Virus record (IMG/VR): IMGVR_UViG_3300013372_002329
Location: 1-29,936 of that record
Length of the DNA stretch: 29,936 nt
Source: a virus
Direction: 5' to 3' (one strand)
Both the position numbers and the translations under genes were made by a program. Positions 12,768-21,692 of this stretch are shown one piece after another. Within the stretch, counting starts at the first letter, position 1. Every line of letters starts with the position of its first letter. The notes below the pieces were generated by a model. That model made no database searches. It was given only the letters and a program-made list of their open reading frames with translations, and was not told the origin of the DNA.

Positions 12768-12931
12768 CCGAAGACCCTCTGGTCATATCGGCAGCAAGAC
12801 TAGGCGAACTGTTCGGGACAGACCCAATAAGACTTTTAGATTCAACAGAAATTGAATGGCTGATAAGGCTTGCTTGTGCTAAAGTAATAAGTAACGACCG
12901 CGAAGAGCAGGAACGTAAATCTAGGCAATAA
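12228..12931 (+). CDS. Tail assembly chaperone, -1 frameshift fusion (gpGT-like)
   Basis: After GGG 12750-12752 the -1 frame reads GTC TTC GAC (VFDELTEDPLVISAARLGEL, then FGTDPIRLLDSTEIEWLIRL, ending EERKSRQ-like text EEQERKSRQ) to TAA 12929-12931. This frame is open only from 12737, just after TGA 12734-12736, and has no ATG, GTG or TTG before its conserved-looking start. Independent translation is therefore unlikely and frameshifting is the simplest reading: 175 codons plus 59, about 234 residues. A perfect 9-bp stem, GGGTCTTCG (12750-12758) with CGAAGACCC (12769-12777), begins in the slip site and carries the zero-frame TAA in its loop. The T part would recruit the tape measure, as in lambda gpGT. 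Confidence 0.8.
12749..12777 (+). promoter_or_regulatory. Programmed -1 frameshift site with hairpin
   Basis: The slip run is GGGG (12749-12752). A P-site tRNA-Gly on GGG can re-pair perfectly after moving back one base. The perfect 9-bp stem 12750-12758/12769-12777 has a 10-base loop containing the zero-frame stop (12765-12767). There is no spacer between slip run and stem, unlike the usual 5-9 bases, so the stem would be partly open during decoding. Confidence 0.7.
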
Positions 12932-12951
12932 ACCAGATTTACACCTACACT

Positions 12952-12990
12952 CACGCGATTTTCCCAAAAATCGTAAATGAGCGTGTGAGG
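12952..12990 (+). other. Leader hairpin ahead of the tape measure gene
   Basis: CGATTTT (12956-12962) pairs perfectly with AAAATCG (12967-12973) across a 4-base loop. An outer stem CACG (12952-12955)/CGTG (12982-12985) closes it across an internal loop. The outer arm ends next to the GAGG Shine-Dalgarno (12987-12990) of GTG 12998, so the fold could limit tape-measure translation. Confidence 0.35.
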
Positions 12991-12997
12991 TCTAAAC

Positions 12998-15900
12998 GTG
13001 GCCAGGGCTGAAGGTACAGTCAATATTGAGGTTAAGGGTGCCCTACAGGGTGCTCTTGAAGTACGCACCCTCGCAAAATCTCTTGACAAACTTGATAGAG
13101 CAGGCAAAAAGCTAAGTAGCGGTGCTAAAACAATAGAGACTTACTCTCAAAACTTGTTGACCGCAAATGTAAAAACCCGTAAAGTTTTTGACTCCATGGA
13201 CAAGGGAATCAAAATGATGGGTATGGGCTTGACCAAGGGTCTTATGCTTGCCCTCAAGGCTACGGTTCTTCAGTTTGGTGTATTTTCACTTGCCTTAATG
13301 GGTGTTCATGCATTGTTTATAGCAGGGAAATGGCTACACAAAGCCTATTCATGGGGAATGACTGCCATGGCCGGCGCGGCCGCTAGCGCTGCAGTAGCAC
13401 TTGGAACAGCCGCCGCTGCTATCCGTGAACAACAAGCAGCAATGTATGCATTCACAAAGGGTGGAGCAGGGGAGTTTCTTACAGGAACAAACCAGGTTCG
13501 TGTTGCAATGCGGACCCTCCAGACTGACTCGCAGTTAGCAGGTCTCGGTGTGGCTGCTTTAAATAAAGCCTACGCAGCTATGGCCAAGTCCATGAAGTCT
13601 TCGCAGATTGCACAAAGCGGTGGGCTAATGAAAAACCTCATGGACTTTGGGGCTGCAGGACAAGACCCAGCAGCAGCAGCCGACAAGGTTGGCGCACTTA
13701 TTGAAGCTCTCAACAACTCCAAGACAAGCATGGCTGGCGTTAGGCAGGCAGCAAAAGCACTTGGCCCGCAGATGGAACAGGCTCTTAAAAAAGCAAAAGT
13801 AACCAGCAAAAAACAGATGAAAGAACTCATCATGTCTGGCGAGCTCGCCAAAGCTGGTGGTGTTGCAGGACAGTTTGAGGCCGTTAACTCAACACTAATA
13901 GGTCAAGCAAAATCTTTCTTTAATCAAATAAAAGCTCAATTTGCAGACTTTGGTCAAGAGTTTCTTGAACCAGCAAAAGTTGCAATGACAAAAATCTTTA
14001 GAATTATAAGAAACGACCTAAAGCGTGTCAGTGGTTCTATGGCCGATTTTGGAGAAAGTAAATTTTTTGATGGACTTGTTGCAACGTTTGAAAAAATATC
14101 AAACTTCTTTGTAAAACTGATTAGAGAATGGCTTCCCAAAACCGATGGATTTTTTCAGAACATGGGCAAAGGCTGGGAAAAGTTTGCTCGCTGGTTCAGG
14201 ACTTCTAGAGAACAATTGAGACCGTTCGTTGAAGGTGCCAAATCAATAGAAGGAATATTCAAACCTATTCTTGAGGCTTTGAAGGCCGGTTTCTTAGGTT
14301 CGTTTAAAGACTTCAACGCTGGTGCTATCAGCAACAAAGAGACGTTTGCTGAGATAGGACAGACCCTTGGCAGCTTAATCACCGAGCTATTTAAACTTTC
14401 AGACATATTCAGCACAGCGTTTAGGGATGCTTTGCCATTCCTCAGTGATGTAATTAAAGGCATAACTCAAGTAGTCGGCATGATGACTGGAATGCTTTCT
14501 AAGTTCAGTGGCATTCTTGGCGGGCCAATGGCCTACATGGCTCTTCTTATGATGGGTCGTCAAATGAAAAGCCATAAAGGTGGCTTTCTCGGTAAAGAGC
14601 GCGCACCTGTAAACACAATGAACGTCATAGCCAAGACCGTAGTCATTGGCGGCAAGCCAATACCCGGCAGCCCAGGAACTCCACCAGGTGGACCAGGGAC
14701 ACCACCTATCGGACCAGTTAAACCAATACCAGGCGGACCAGGCACTCCGCCAGTTACGCCAGGCACACCAAAGCCAATACCAGGAGTGCCCGTATCAATA
14801 AAACCAAGAGGCAAGCCGCTTTATGACCAACATGGCACCCCTTTGTATGGTGGTCGTAGGCATCCTTCTGATACAAGACAATTTGGAACCGACTCCGCGG
14901 GTCGCCTTGTTCGCTACAAAACCGATTACCCTAATCGTGACGCAAAGCTCGTAGGACGAGGCGCGTGGGTAACCAGAAACGGTAAAACTTACTGGAATAG
15001 CGGTGCTTTTAATAAAAAAACACCAGGAGCCGGTGATGTTGGCATAACAGGTCGAGGTGGTGCACCGTATCCAGCCTCACCAACTGCTGGAAGTAGCACT
15101 AGACCAATAATGATGGCCCATCAGCGTTATCAGATTATTAGCCCAACTGCACCTGGACCATCTTCTCCTATTGATGGACTAAGACTCTCGTCTGGTGCGA
15201 TGCCTGGACCGGGCGGTGGTGGTACTGGCGGTATGCCGGGTCCTGGCGGACCAGGAACAGCTCCTCCGGGGGCAGGTGGACCGGCAATGAGTGGCGCATA
15301 TTCTCGTCCAGGATTTTTTAGGCGTATATCTGAAGGTTCTAGACAACAAGCCCAAGGACAAACCGGCGTTGGTCAGGACCTGTTTCGTTCTAGCCTTACA
15401 GGAAGAATGCGTGCAAGAGCCGAGATTGCAACCAACCCTGACGGCACACCCGGTGACTACACAGGTCGTGTTATAGGTCTCAATAGAGGCATTGACCCGC
15501 TTACTGGTTTGCGTACTGGAAGACATGAAGCAAACTACGACCCTCAAACTGGATTTATATCCACAAAAGGCATAAAAATAATTGACGAAAAAACAGGGAA
15601 ACAAAGCTATAGCAAAACTATGGCAAACAAATTAAAGTACTCCGGCAGGACGGCGCGCTCAACAAGAAACAGTGCCCTTGGTTCCGCAGTTCTTGGTAAC
15701 GCAGAAAAAGGCATTGGCGGAATAAACAACAGCATGGGTGCAAAGATGGCTGTCGGTATGGGAATGTCAATGGCTTCTCAGTACATGCCTGAAGAAGCAC
15801 AAGGAGCAATGGCTCTTGGTGGAATGGTTGGTCAATTTAACCCGCTTGCTGGTCTTGCAGTTGGTCTTGGTGGTGCTGCACTTAACTCCAAAACAGCCGC

Positions 15901-18148
15901 AGGTGGAGCACTAACTGGTGCAGGTGCAGGTGCAGCAATAGGAACGATGATTGCTCCTGGAATTGGTACTGCTGTAGGTGCGGCGCTTGGTGCAATAACC
16001 GGTGCAATTGCCGGTTTTGCTGGAGGAATAAGACAAAGAGCCAAAGAGTCAAAAGAAGCAATGGGGTCATTTCTCGACGGAATATCTGCCCGTGCATTTA
16101 ATGACGCCCAAGGGGCAGCGTATCGACAACAGGCAGATGCAGACGCAGGTGTAGACATGTCTGGAAGAGAGGGAGCCTATAGCACTATTGCCGGAGAAAC
16201 TGCTGCAGCTTATGCAAAGCTAGATGAAAAACTTAAAAAAGGTAACTTCCGTGGTAAATACAGCGCAGAAACATCAACACAAGCAAAAAGGGGCGCTATT
16301 GGTGGTGGTTTAGCAGGTGCTGCAGGAGGCGCAGCATACGGCGCAGCTGTTGGCTCTCTTGGCGGGCCATTAGGAACACTGGCCGGAGCAGGACTAGGAG
16401 CGCTTATAGGCGGTATTGCTGGGTCGGGTCTTGGAGCTGCTGTTGGTGGAGTGTGGGGGAAGATGACTGGCAGTAAACGCAAAAAGCAGCAGAAGAAAGA
16501 CTTCAATCTTCTGAAAGAAATAAGCGAAGACCCAGCTTTTAGGGGAATCATTAGTCCTGAAGAAATGGCTTCCATAAACAAAGACAAAGGTGCTGCACTC
16601 ACAAAGCTTGCCAAAGAACTACCCGACAGAATGGAAGCAGCAACCGCAATCGCTGACCAGCAAAGCTCCCGCATGAAAGTGCTTCAAACCATGAGCGGAA
16701 AATCTGGAGCAGAACTAGAAGTCCTTGCCAAGAAGATGGGTGTAGACCTGTACGACGCAACAGCAAAGACGTCTGACATAGTTAAAAAACTTGCTTTAAC
16801 AATGGTTAAATCCGCAAGGCAAATGGAAGACGCCAACATAGATGCGTCCGTCAATGCCATATCTAGCGTCTTTGACGAAGCAATTAAAAGTATTAGAGCC
16901 CCAGAAATATACGACGAAGCAGGAGCGGCGTTAAGAAGCACAATCAAGGGTGGAGGGGACACAGTATCTGTTCTTGGTGCTCTAGAAAAATTTCAGACTG
17001 CATCTGTTGGGTTGACTGGGGATGGTGCGATATCTGACTTCTACAACCAAAAACGGCAATTAGGTACAGCTGAAGACCCTGGAAATATTTTTGGACCAGG
17101 TGGAGCATTCCACGATATGGACCCGGCAGATTTCTTTACCCCCAAAGTTACTGAAGTTCTTACCGCAAGCCAGACAAAAGCCGAAAAGGGCTTTATAGAT
17201 ACAGCGACTGGCCAAATACAAGGACAACTTGGCGAAGCAAACATGTACGGCAACAAGGGCAAGATGGCTGCAGCAATCAAAAGCATGCCAGAAGCCAGGA
17301 GGGAGCAATTCCTCAAGGACGTGACTGCTGGTACTTTCACAGTGGACGACCCGTTTAAAGACAAAACAAATGCAGAATCAAAAGCAATATATACAGCTGC
17401 GGGTTACACGAGCAAAGCAGAATACGTAGCTGCAAATCTTAATAACAAGTTCTCTGAATATGGCGCAACCACGACCACCCCTCTTAACGTTAAAACTATA
17501 GACAACAGGACAAACAACGCTGTTGCAAAAAAAATGTTGACAGCGTCAGATACGTTTAAAACAGCCGTTGACAATTTTAACAAAGACATGAAAACTTATT
17601 TTGGAGCAGACGCCAATAAGCCAGATTGGTGGTCAATAGAAGCCATGAAAGAAATCATGAAGGGCGACACCAGCACTCCTCGTGGAGGGACGGTGGGTGA
17701 CACGACTTCATCGCGCATTAGTCAGACTATGGCTAGACATGATGCTATTAACGGTTCAATTGCTGGGAGCAGGTCAATAACTTCAGGCTATAGAACTTAT
17801 GGTCTTGGTTCCCTTAACTCCGACCACATTACCGGTAGAGCGATAGACCTTGTTGGGCAGAACCTTGGCTCGTACGCAGTTGCTACTCGTAATGCTGGAG
17901 GATTTGCCGAGTTCCACGGAAGTGGTGGCGACAGACATCTTCACGCAGTTCCAGGACCAGGAGCAATCGGCGACACTTTAACTCCATCTTCTAACCAAAT
18001 GAGCACGACAACTAGCGCTACTGTTGCATCAGGAACAAGTTCTTATACTTTCCACATCAATGGTGGACAAAACAACCCAGAACAGATAGCAAACATGGTC
18101 ATGGCAAAGATAAAGAATTCTGAACAAAGAACAAGGGAGAGAATCTAA
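12998..18148 (+). CDS. Tape measure protein with C-terminal M15-type peptidase domain
   Basis: At 1716 residues this is the longest gene. It starts at GTG 12998 after GAGG. The tail-length ruler is recognised by position, size and helical composition. In order: a hydrophobic segment (~78-142); long helices; a Pro/Gly-rich linker with PGTPP-type repeats (~552-600); a second Gly/Pro linker (~734-765); two glycine-zipper hydrophobic regions (~966-1012 and ~1098-1157) that could insert into the host membrane; and a peptidase domain near the end. That domain shows SGYR (1596-1599), SDHITGRAIDL with H1610 and D1617, and H1647-L-H1649, the zinc-site pattern of M15 D-Ala-D-Ala peptidases. It would cut peptidoglycan cross-links during DNA entry. 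The stop overlaps the next ATG (TAATG). Confidence 0.92.
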   Translation: MARAEGTVNIEVKGALQGALEVRTLAKSLDKLDRAGKKLSSGAKTIETYSQNLLTANVKTRKVFDSMDKGIKMMGMGLTKGLMLALKATVLQFGVFSLALMGVHALFIAGKWLHKAYSWGMTAMAGAAASAAVALGTAAAAIREQQAAMYAFTKGGAGEFLTGTNQVRVAMRTLQTDSQLAGLGVAALNKAYAAMAKSMKSSQIAQSGGLMKNLMDFGAAGQDPAAAADKVGALIEALNNSKTSMAGVRQAAKALGPQMEQALKKAKVTSKKQMKELIMSGELAKAGGVAGQFEAVNSTLIGQAKSFFNQIKAQFADFGQEFLEPAKVAMTKIFRIIRNDLKRVSGSMADFGESKFFDGLVATFEKISNFFVKLIREWLPKTDGFFQNMGKGWEKFARWFRTSREQLRPFVEGAKSIEGIFKPILEALKAGFLGSFKDFNAGAISNKETFAEIGQTLGSLITELFKLSDIFSTAFRDALPFLSDVIKGITQVVGMMTGMLSKFSGILGGPMAYMALLMMGRQMKSHKGGFLGKERAPVNTMNVIAKTVVIGGKPIPGSPGTPPGGPGTPPIGPVKPIPGGPGTPPVTPGTPKPIPGVPVSIKPRGKPLYDQHGTPLYGGRRHPSDTRQFGTDSAGRLVRYKTDYPNRDAKLVGRGAWVTRNGKTYWNSGAFNKKTPGAGDVGITGRGGAPYPASPTAGSSTRPIMMAHQRYQIISPTAPGPSSPIDGLRLSSGAMPGPGGGGTGGMPGPGGPGTAPPGAGGPAMSGAYSRPGFFRRISEGSRQQAQGQTGVGQDLFRSSLTGRMRARAEIATNPDGTPGDYTGRVIGLNRGIDPLTGLRTGRHEANYDPQTGFISTKGIKIIDEKTGKQSYSKTMANKLKYSGRTARSTRNSALGSAVLGNAEKGIGGINNSMGAKMAVGMGMSMASQYMPEEAQGAMALGGMVGQFNPLAGLAVGLGGAALNSKTAAGGALTGAGAGAAIGTMIAPGIGTAVGAALGAITGAIAGFAGGIRQRAKESKEAMGSFLDGISARAFNDAQGAAYRQQADADAGVDMSGREGAYSTIAGETAAAYAKLDEKLKKGNFRGKYSAETSTQAKRGAIGGGLAGAAGGAAYGAAVGSLGGPLGTLAGAGLGALIGGIAGSGLGAAVGGVWGKMTGSKRKKQQKKDFNLLKEISEDPAFRGIISPEEMASINKDKGAALTKLAKELPDRMEAATAIADQQSSRMKVLQTMSGKSGAELEVLAKKMGVDLYDATAKTSDIVKKLALTMVKSARQMEDANIDASVNAISSVFDEAIKSIRAPEIYDEAGAALRSTIKGGGDTVSVLGALEKFQTASVGLTGDGAISDFYNQKRQLGTAEDPGNIFGPGGAFHDMDPADFFTPKVTEVLTASQTKAEKGFIDTATGQIQGQLGEANMYGNKGKMAAAIKSMPEARREQFLKDVTAGTFTVDDPFKDKTNAESKAIYTAAGYTSKAEYVAANLNNKFSEYGATTTTPLNVKTIDNRTNNAVAKKMLTASDTFKTAVDNFNKDMKTYFGADANKPDWWSIEAMKEIMKGDTSTPRGGTVGDTTSSRISQTMARHDAINGSIAGSRSITSGYRTYGLGSLNSDHITGRAIDLVGQNLGSYAVATRNAGGFAEFHGSGGDRHLHAVPGPGAIGDTLTPSSNQMSTTTSATVASGTSSYTFHINGGQNNPEQIANMVMAKIKNSEQRTRERI
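14660..14800 (+). repeat. Pro/Gly-rich degenerate repeats in the tape measure gene
   Basis: Near-repeats encode PGTPPGGPGTPP, PIPGGPGTPP and PIPGVP, with CCAATACC(C/A)GG recurring three times at the DNA level. A second, shorter Gly/Pro stretch lies near 15200-15290. They probably form an extended, flexible linker between the ruler and membrane/peptidase parts. Confidence 0.7.
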
Positions 18149-20046
18149 TGCCAGTAACACCTCAACCGACTCAAGAAACCTACTATTACAAAGAGGTTAG
18201 AAAAACGCAGCCTGGTGCCGGTGTTGTGTATGCTGGATATCCAATTTATCACTTATACAAACGTTTCTTAAGCGGCACTGACGCCAGAGAGGTCTCAACA
18301 AACAAAACAAAGACTATTACAAATGTTTCAAGAGTGGTTTCTCCAAGTCATATTGCAACCATAACAGTCGGTGCTGGCCACTTGTTTAAAACAGGAGAGA
18401 TGGTTACCGTTTCTGGCTTAACAAACACTTCTTACAATGGGACCTACGCAATAACAGCAATTGGTGCAACAACCATATCTTACGCAAATACCGGTAGCGT
18501 TCAATCTTCTACTGTTGACGCTGGAACCGCATCAATAGATATTGAATACTGGCTGCCGCTCCCTAATCTTACTTCATATAAAGAATATAACCCTGGAGAT
18601 GAAAACGTTCCTGCCGAAAGAACTAAATACGAACCGCGAGGCTTGGTAGGAGCAGGGAAAACCCGTAGGTACTATCCAGACAGGTTCAGTATATATACGC
18701 ATAAATATTATGGAACTAAATTATATGTTGCAACAGGCAGAACGAAGCCATACCCCGTTTCGTCAGCGCTTCTTCCAACGACAAACCCTTATTCTTATAC
18801 GAATATTCAAGTCTGGATTGAAAGTCCTCAAACGTATGTAAACACCTATGATAATTACGGTAATTTAATTGTTCCTTCTTACTGGTATCACCCGTTTGAA
18901 AATAGGTTTTATCCGTTTGGGAATTTAGCAACTTTTGGATTTACTGATAGCCAATACTTGATTGATAGTTTATTTACTAGAGACACATCGGGCCAAAGCA
19001 ATGAGTCCCTTATGGCTAATGCGGCAGATTCAATTAGGCTTGCCAAGATTGATGAATTAATTTCTAGAGGCATTACAAGAGCCGAGGCAATCGCTCTGAT
19101 AAACGCCAATGCAGCTGCTGCGCTTTCGACAAGAGCAGCAAATTCTTTGATTACGCCAAGTGCAAGAATTGCCATAAGACCACCTGCAGCTACTAGTGTC
19201 TCCGTAAACGTTAGAGGAACATCTCTTGCCAGAACGCTTTCTACTAGCTCTGTAACCATTGCTACTTCTCAAGCTCCCAAGCTTGTTCAGACAACTACTT
19301 CCGGACAGCCCAAACTTGAATACACGTTTCGTCATAGGCCAAACCAAATTACTTACTCAAGCATTGGTTCTGAATGGTCACCTATTGACCGTGCAGCAAA
19401 TAGACCGATGGTTGATTGGAAGTCTTATAAACTAATGAGCGTTACATTTAGTTTTATAGTTGCACCAGACGACAATGGAAGCCTTGATGGCGCTATTGAC
19501 AATGGCGTAATAACAACAAGTGTGGATAGTGAATTAAAAACGCTTAGACAAATGGCAATGAGTCCGTTTCCTGTTGTTTTTATGGGTTTTGACAAACTCT
19601 TAGAAGAACCTGTTAGGTACCCATTTAACAACGATGCAGGAAAAGGTTCGCTATTTGTTATAGCTGATTTTGGTGTTACGTCCATATATCGAAGTTCAAC
19701 CGGTGCAATAAGCAGGGCTTCGTGCGACATGACCTTGACCGAGTATCCCAAAGAACTAATAAAACTTGTTGAGTTTCCAAAACTTAAACCAATGAAGTTT
19801 ACACCAGTAGAAGAATCAAATGAAAAACCACTCTGTGACGGCAACCTGGCTACGAACACTTTTAACACAAAAGTGGGGCTTACCGTAGAACGCTTGAAAG
19901 AATTGGCAGCTAGAGGTTTTATAGAATATAGTGGCACATGTAAGTCTACTAGAGTACTTATGAGAGACGCTTACAACGCGGCTATAATAAACCCACTCAC
20001 CCCTCTTGACGGTATTAGAGACGACGGAACGTTTGTGAAGCCATGA
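18148..20046 (+). CDS. Baseplate/minor tail protein with inserted beta module
   Basis: A 632-residue protein between the tape measure and hub genes. Residues ~50-131 are a small beta module (HLFKTGEMVTVSGLTNTSYN, then GTYAITAIGATTISY) also present in the J-like wedge protein (22827-24263). The middle is Tyr/Pro-rich, and ~315-375 is Ala/Ser-rich and probably linker. The C-terminal part (~385-600), including SVTFSFIVAPDDNGSLDGAI, MSPFPVVFMGFDKLLEEPVR and SRASCDMTLTEYPKELIKL, has the look of LysM-adjacent gp53/gpU-like baseplate proteins that hold the tube end to the hub. The family call is by pattern and order. It overlaps both neighbours (TAATG and ATGA). Confidence 0.68.
   Translation: MPVTPQPTQETYYYKEVRKTQPGAGVVYAGYPIYHLYKRFLSGTDAREVSTNKTKTITNVSRVVSPSHIATITVGAGHLFKTGEMVTVSGLTNTSYNGTYAITAIGATTISYANTGSVQSSTVDAGTASIDIEYWLPLPNLTSYKEYNPGDENVPAERTKYEPRGLVGAGKTRRYYPDRFSIYTHKYYGTKLYVATGRTKPYPVSSALLPTTNPYSYTNIQVWIESPQTYVNTYDNYGNLIVPSYWYHPFENRFYPFGNLATFGFTDSQYLIDSLFTRDTSGQSNESLMANAADSIRLAKIDELISRGITRAEAIALINANAAAALSTRAANSLITPSARIAIRPPAATSVSVNVRGTSLARTLSTSSVTIATSQAPKLVQTTTSGQPKLEYTFRHRPNQITYSSIGSEWSPIDRAANRPMVDWKSYKLMSVTFSFIVAPDDNGSLDGAIDNGVITTSVDSELKTLRQMAMSPFPVVFMGFDKLLEEPVRYPFNNDAGKGSLFVIADFGVTSIYRSSTGAISRASCDMTLTEYPKELIKLVEFPKLKPMKFTPVEESNEKPLCDGNLATNTFNTKVGLTVERLKELAARGFIEYSGTCKSTRVLMRDAYNAAIINPLTPLDGIRDDGTFVKP
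18295..18540 (+). repeat. Copy 1 of a shared ~80-residue beta module
   Basis: Translates to residues ~50-131 of the minor tail protein. It is homologous to 23571-23798 in the wedge gene, with shared KTK.ITNV, ATIT.G..H.F..G..VTVSGLTNT..NGTY..TA.G.TTISY....S and VD.GT. DNA similarity is still visible across much of the module. Confidence 0.85.
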
Positions 20047-21680
20047 GCAACGTATATAACCCAATTCAAGTTACATTATCAAACGAGATTAAGAAAATTC
20101 CGCGTTCTCTTGAACGTCAATACGGTGGCATTATTTTTTTTACGGATGATAAAAAAGAAGAAATAGCCGAAGTAAGAGAAAGACTAGTTAGCGTTGACCT
20201 TAGCTACACCTCGGGCATGTCTAGTCAACTTAACTTTTCTGTTCTTGATGAAGAACTTAGAATGCTTTCTAATAATTATTTTAAAATAGGCCGAGTAATT
20301 GCTTACATGAGTGAAACTTTTGGAACAATTGAAAAAACAACACGCGCAGACATAGCCGAAAGACAGCTTCAGCTTTTTGAAATAGCAGATATTGGTGTTT
20401 CTCAAGGGGCTGGAGAAAATCCGTTAATAACTGTTGTTTGTTACTCCAGGGCTGTACAGCAGATGAAGAGAGATAGAACGCCAGGAACTATCGGTGGTTC
20501 CGGAACAGAGTTTGTAAAAAGAGCTGCAAAAAAATATGGGCTCAAGTTTTGGGGTGAAGCTACTTCTAAACCTAAAAAAATAAACAAGGCTTCGTCTGGA
20601 AATAAATCAGAATCACTGTGGGACGTAATTAATAGTCTTGCTACTGATGCCAAGTTTGTTGTATACGAAGTTGATGGATATTTAATCTTTGCATCGGAAA
20701 AGTTTATTCTTAAAAGGTGGGGAACACATGAAGCCCCCTTAACTGCCGCTCAAATAAAAAGCAAAGACAAAAAAGAAAAAACAAAAAATAAATACATTCC
20801 TCTTACATGGACAAATAAAAAACTTGGTTATTTATTTAATTCATCTGGAGAAATTAATAGAGAAGAACTTCAACTTATGGAGATTCCAAGTATTTCCATA
20901 TCTAGCAACAACCCATGGGAAGCTTCTGGGACGGCACGAATAGACAGATTTAATGCTGTGCGCCTAAGACCCGGAATGACAATAAAGCTTGGCGGCTTGT
21001 CTGAATATGACGGGTACTATTTAATATCTGAAGTTTCTTTTCCTGACATGTCGCCAGAACCGGTAACTATTACTTTTAAAAAACCGGACAAGCAACCGAA
21101 AGACATAAAAGATTTAGCAATCGGTGCAAAAGGGCCACAAGTTATCGACATAGGTGACCAGGTCGGGATGGATGGCAGAAACAGGGCGTACGACGCAACC
21201 GTTGTAGGGGCTAAGTTTTTTAAGAGAAGAACTGCAAAAGGAATATTTCCTCTACCTGATGCAGAAAATAGATTAAGATACCCAACCCCTTCTACTGGAG
21301 TTTTTGCTACAGGAAATATTGACCTGTTCGAAAGACCGGTGTTACCGTTTGAGTCTGACGTAGCAACAACCAGCGCAATAATATTTTACGGCAACGGTGC
21401 CGGAGAAAATAATCTTAAAAAATTTGCTCTCGTGCTTAGCACCATGTGGACGGTCGGCGGTCAGCCAACACAACTAAATATTGGACAAACTTTAACAAAG
21501 TACGAGAATGACGGAAAGTTTTTAGCAAAAGTAAGAGGGAAAACAGAAGAAGAGGCAAGGGCAAGGGCTCTTGTTTACATCAATGCTATTTATGAACAGC
21601 AGTTTGAGATACTTTTAAAGAAGTTTCCAAATGGCAAATACGTCTCCACCCCTGGGAGCGAGACATATGTTATTCCTTAA
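20043..21680 (+). CDS. Baseplate hub protein (gp27/gpD/XkdQ-like)
   Basis: A 545-residue protein. Residues ~1-350 follow the hub pattern: an early strand region (RLVSVDLSYTSGMSSQLNFS), GRVIAYMSE, a middle helical part (GTEFVKRAAKKYGLKFWGEA), SESLWDVINSLATDAKFVVY-E-VDGYLIFAS, and LRPGMTIKLGGLSEYDGYYL. This corresponds to gpD/gp27 hub proteins, whose beta-barrels join tube, spike and wedges. The C-terminal ~170 residues (from ~375) are an extension, ending in an alpha/beta segment (TEEEARARALVYINAIYEQQ) whose role I do not recognise. ATG 20043 overlaps the previous stop as ATGA. The spike gene follows 12 bases later. Confidence 0.82.
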   Translation: MSNVYNPIQVTLSNEIKKIPRSLERQYGGIIFFTDDKKEEIAEVRERLVSVDLSYTSGMSSQLNFSVLDEELRMLSNNYFKIGRVIAYMSETFGTIEKTTRADIAERQLQLFEIADIGVSQGAGENPLITVVCYSRAVQQMKRDRTPGTIGGSGTEFVKRAAKKYGLKFWGEATSKPKKINKASSGNKSESLWDVINSLATDAKFVVYEVDGYLIFASEKFILKRWGTHEAPLTAAQIKSKDKKEKTKNKYIPLTWTNKKLGYLFNSSGEINREELQLMEIPSISISSNNPWEASGTARIDRFNAVRLRPGMTIKLGGLSEYDGYYLISEVSFPDMSPEPVTITFKKPDKQPKDIKDLAIGAKGPQVIDIGDQVGMDGRNRAYDATVVGAKFFKRRTAKGIFPLPDAENRLRYPTPSTGVFATGNIDLFERPVLPFESDVATTSAIIFYGNGAGENNLKKFALVLSTMWTVGGQPTQLNIGQTLTKYENDGKFLAKVRGKTEEEARARALVYINAIYEQQFEILLKKFPNGKYVSTPGSETYVIP

Positions 21681-21692
21681 AGTAGACCCATA

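Noticed and set aside
12643-12855. A +1-frame ORF over the chaperone end
   Set aside because: Leu/Arg-rich shadow translation; the -1 frame, not this one, gives the sensible second chaperone part.
14560-14814. Reverse-strand Gly/Pro-rich ORF
   Set aside because: Antisense of the Pro/Gly linker in the tape measure; no independent start signals.
15179-15604. Reverse-strand 141-codon ORF within the tape measure
   Set aside because: Low-complexity Ser/Arg/Thr/Cys-rich translation, no ribosome site, fully inside a strongly supported gene.
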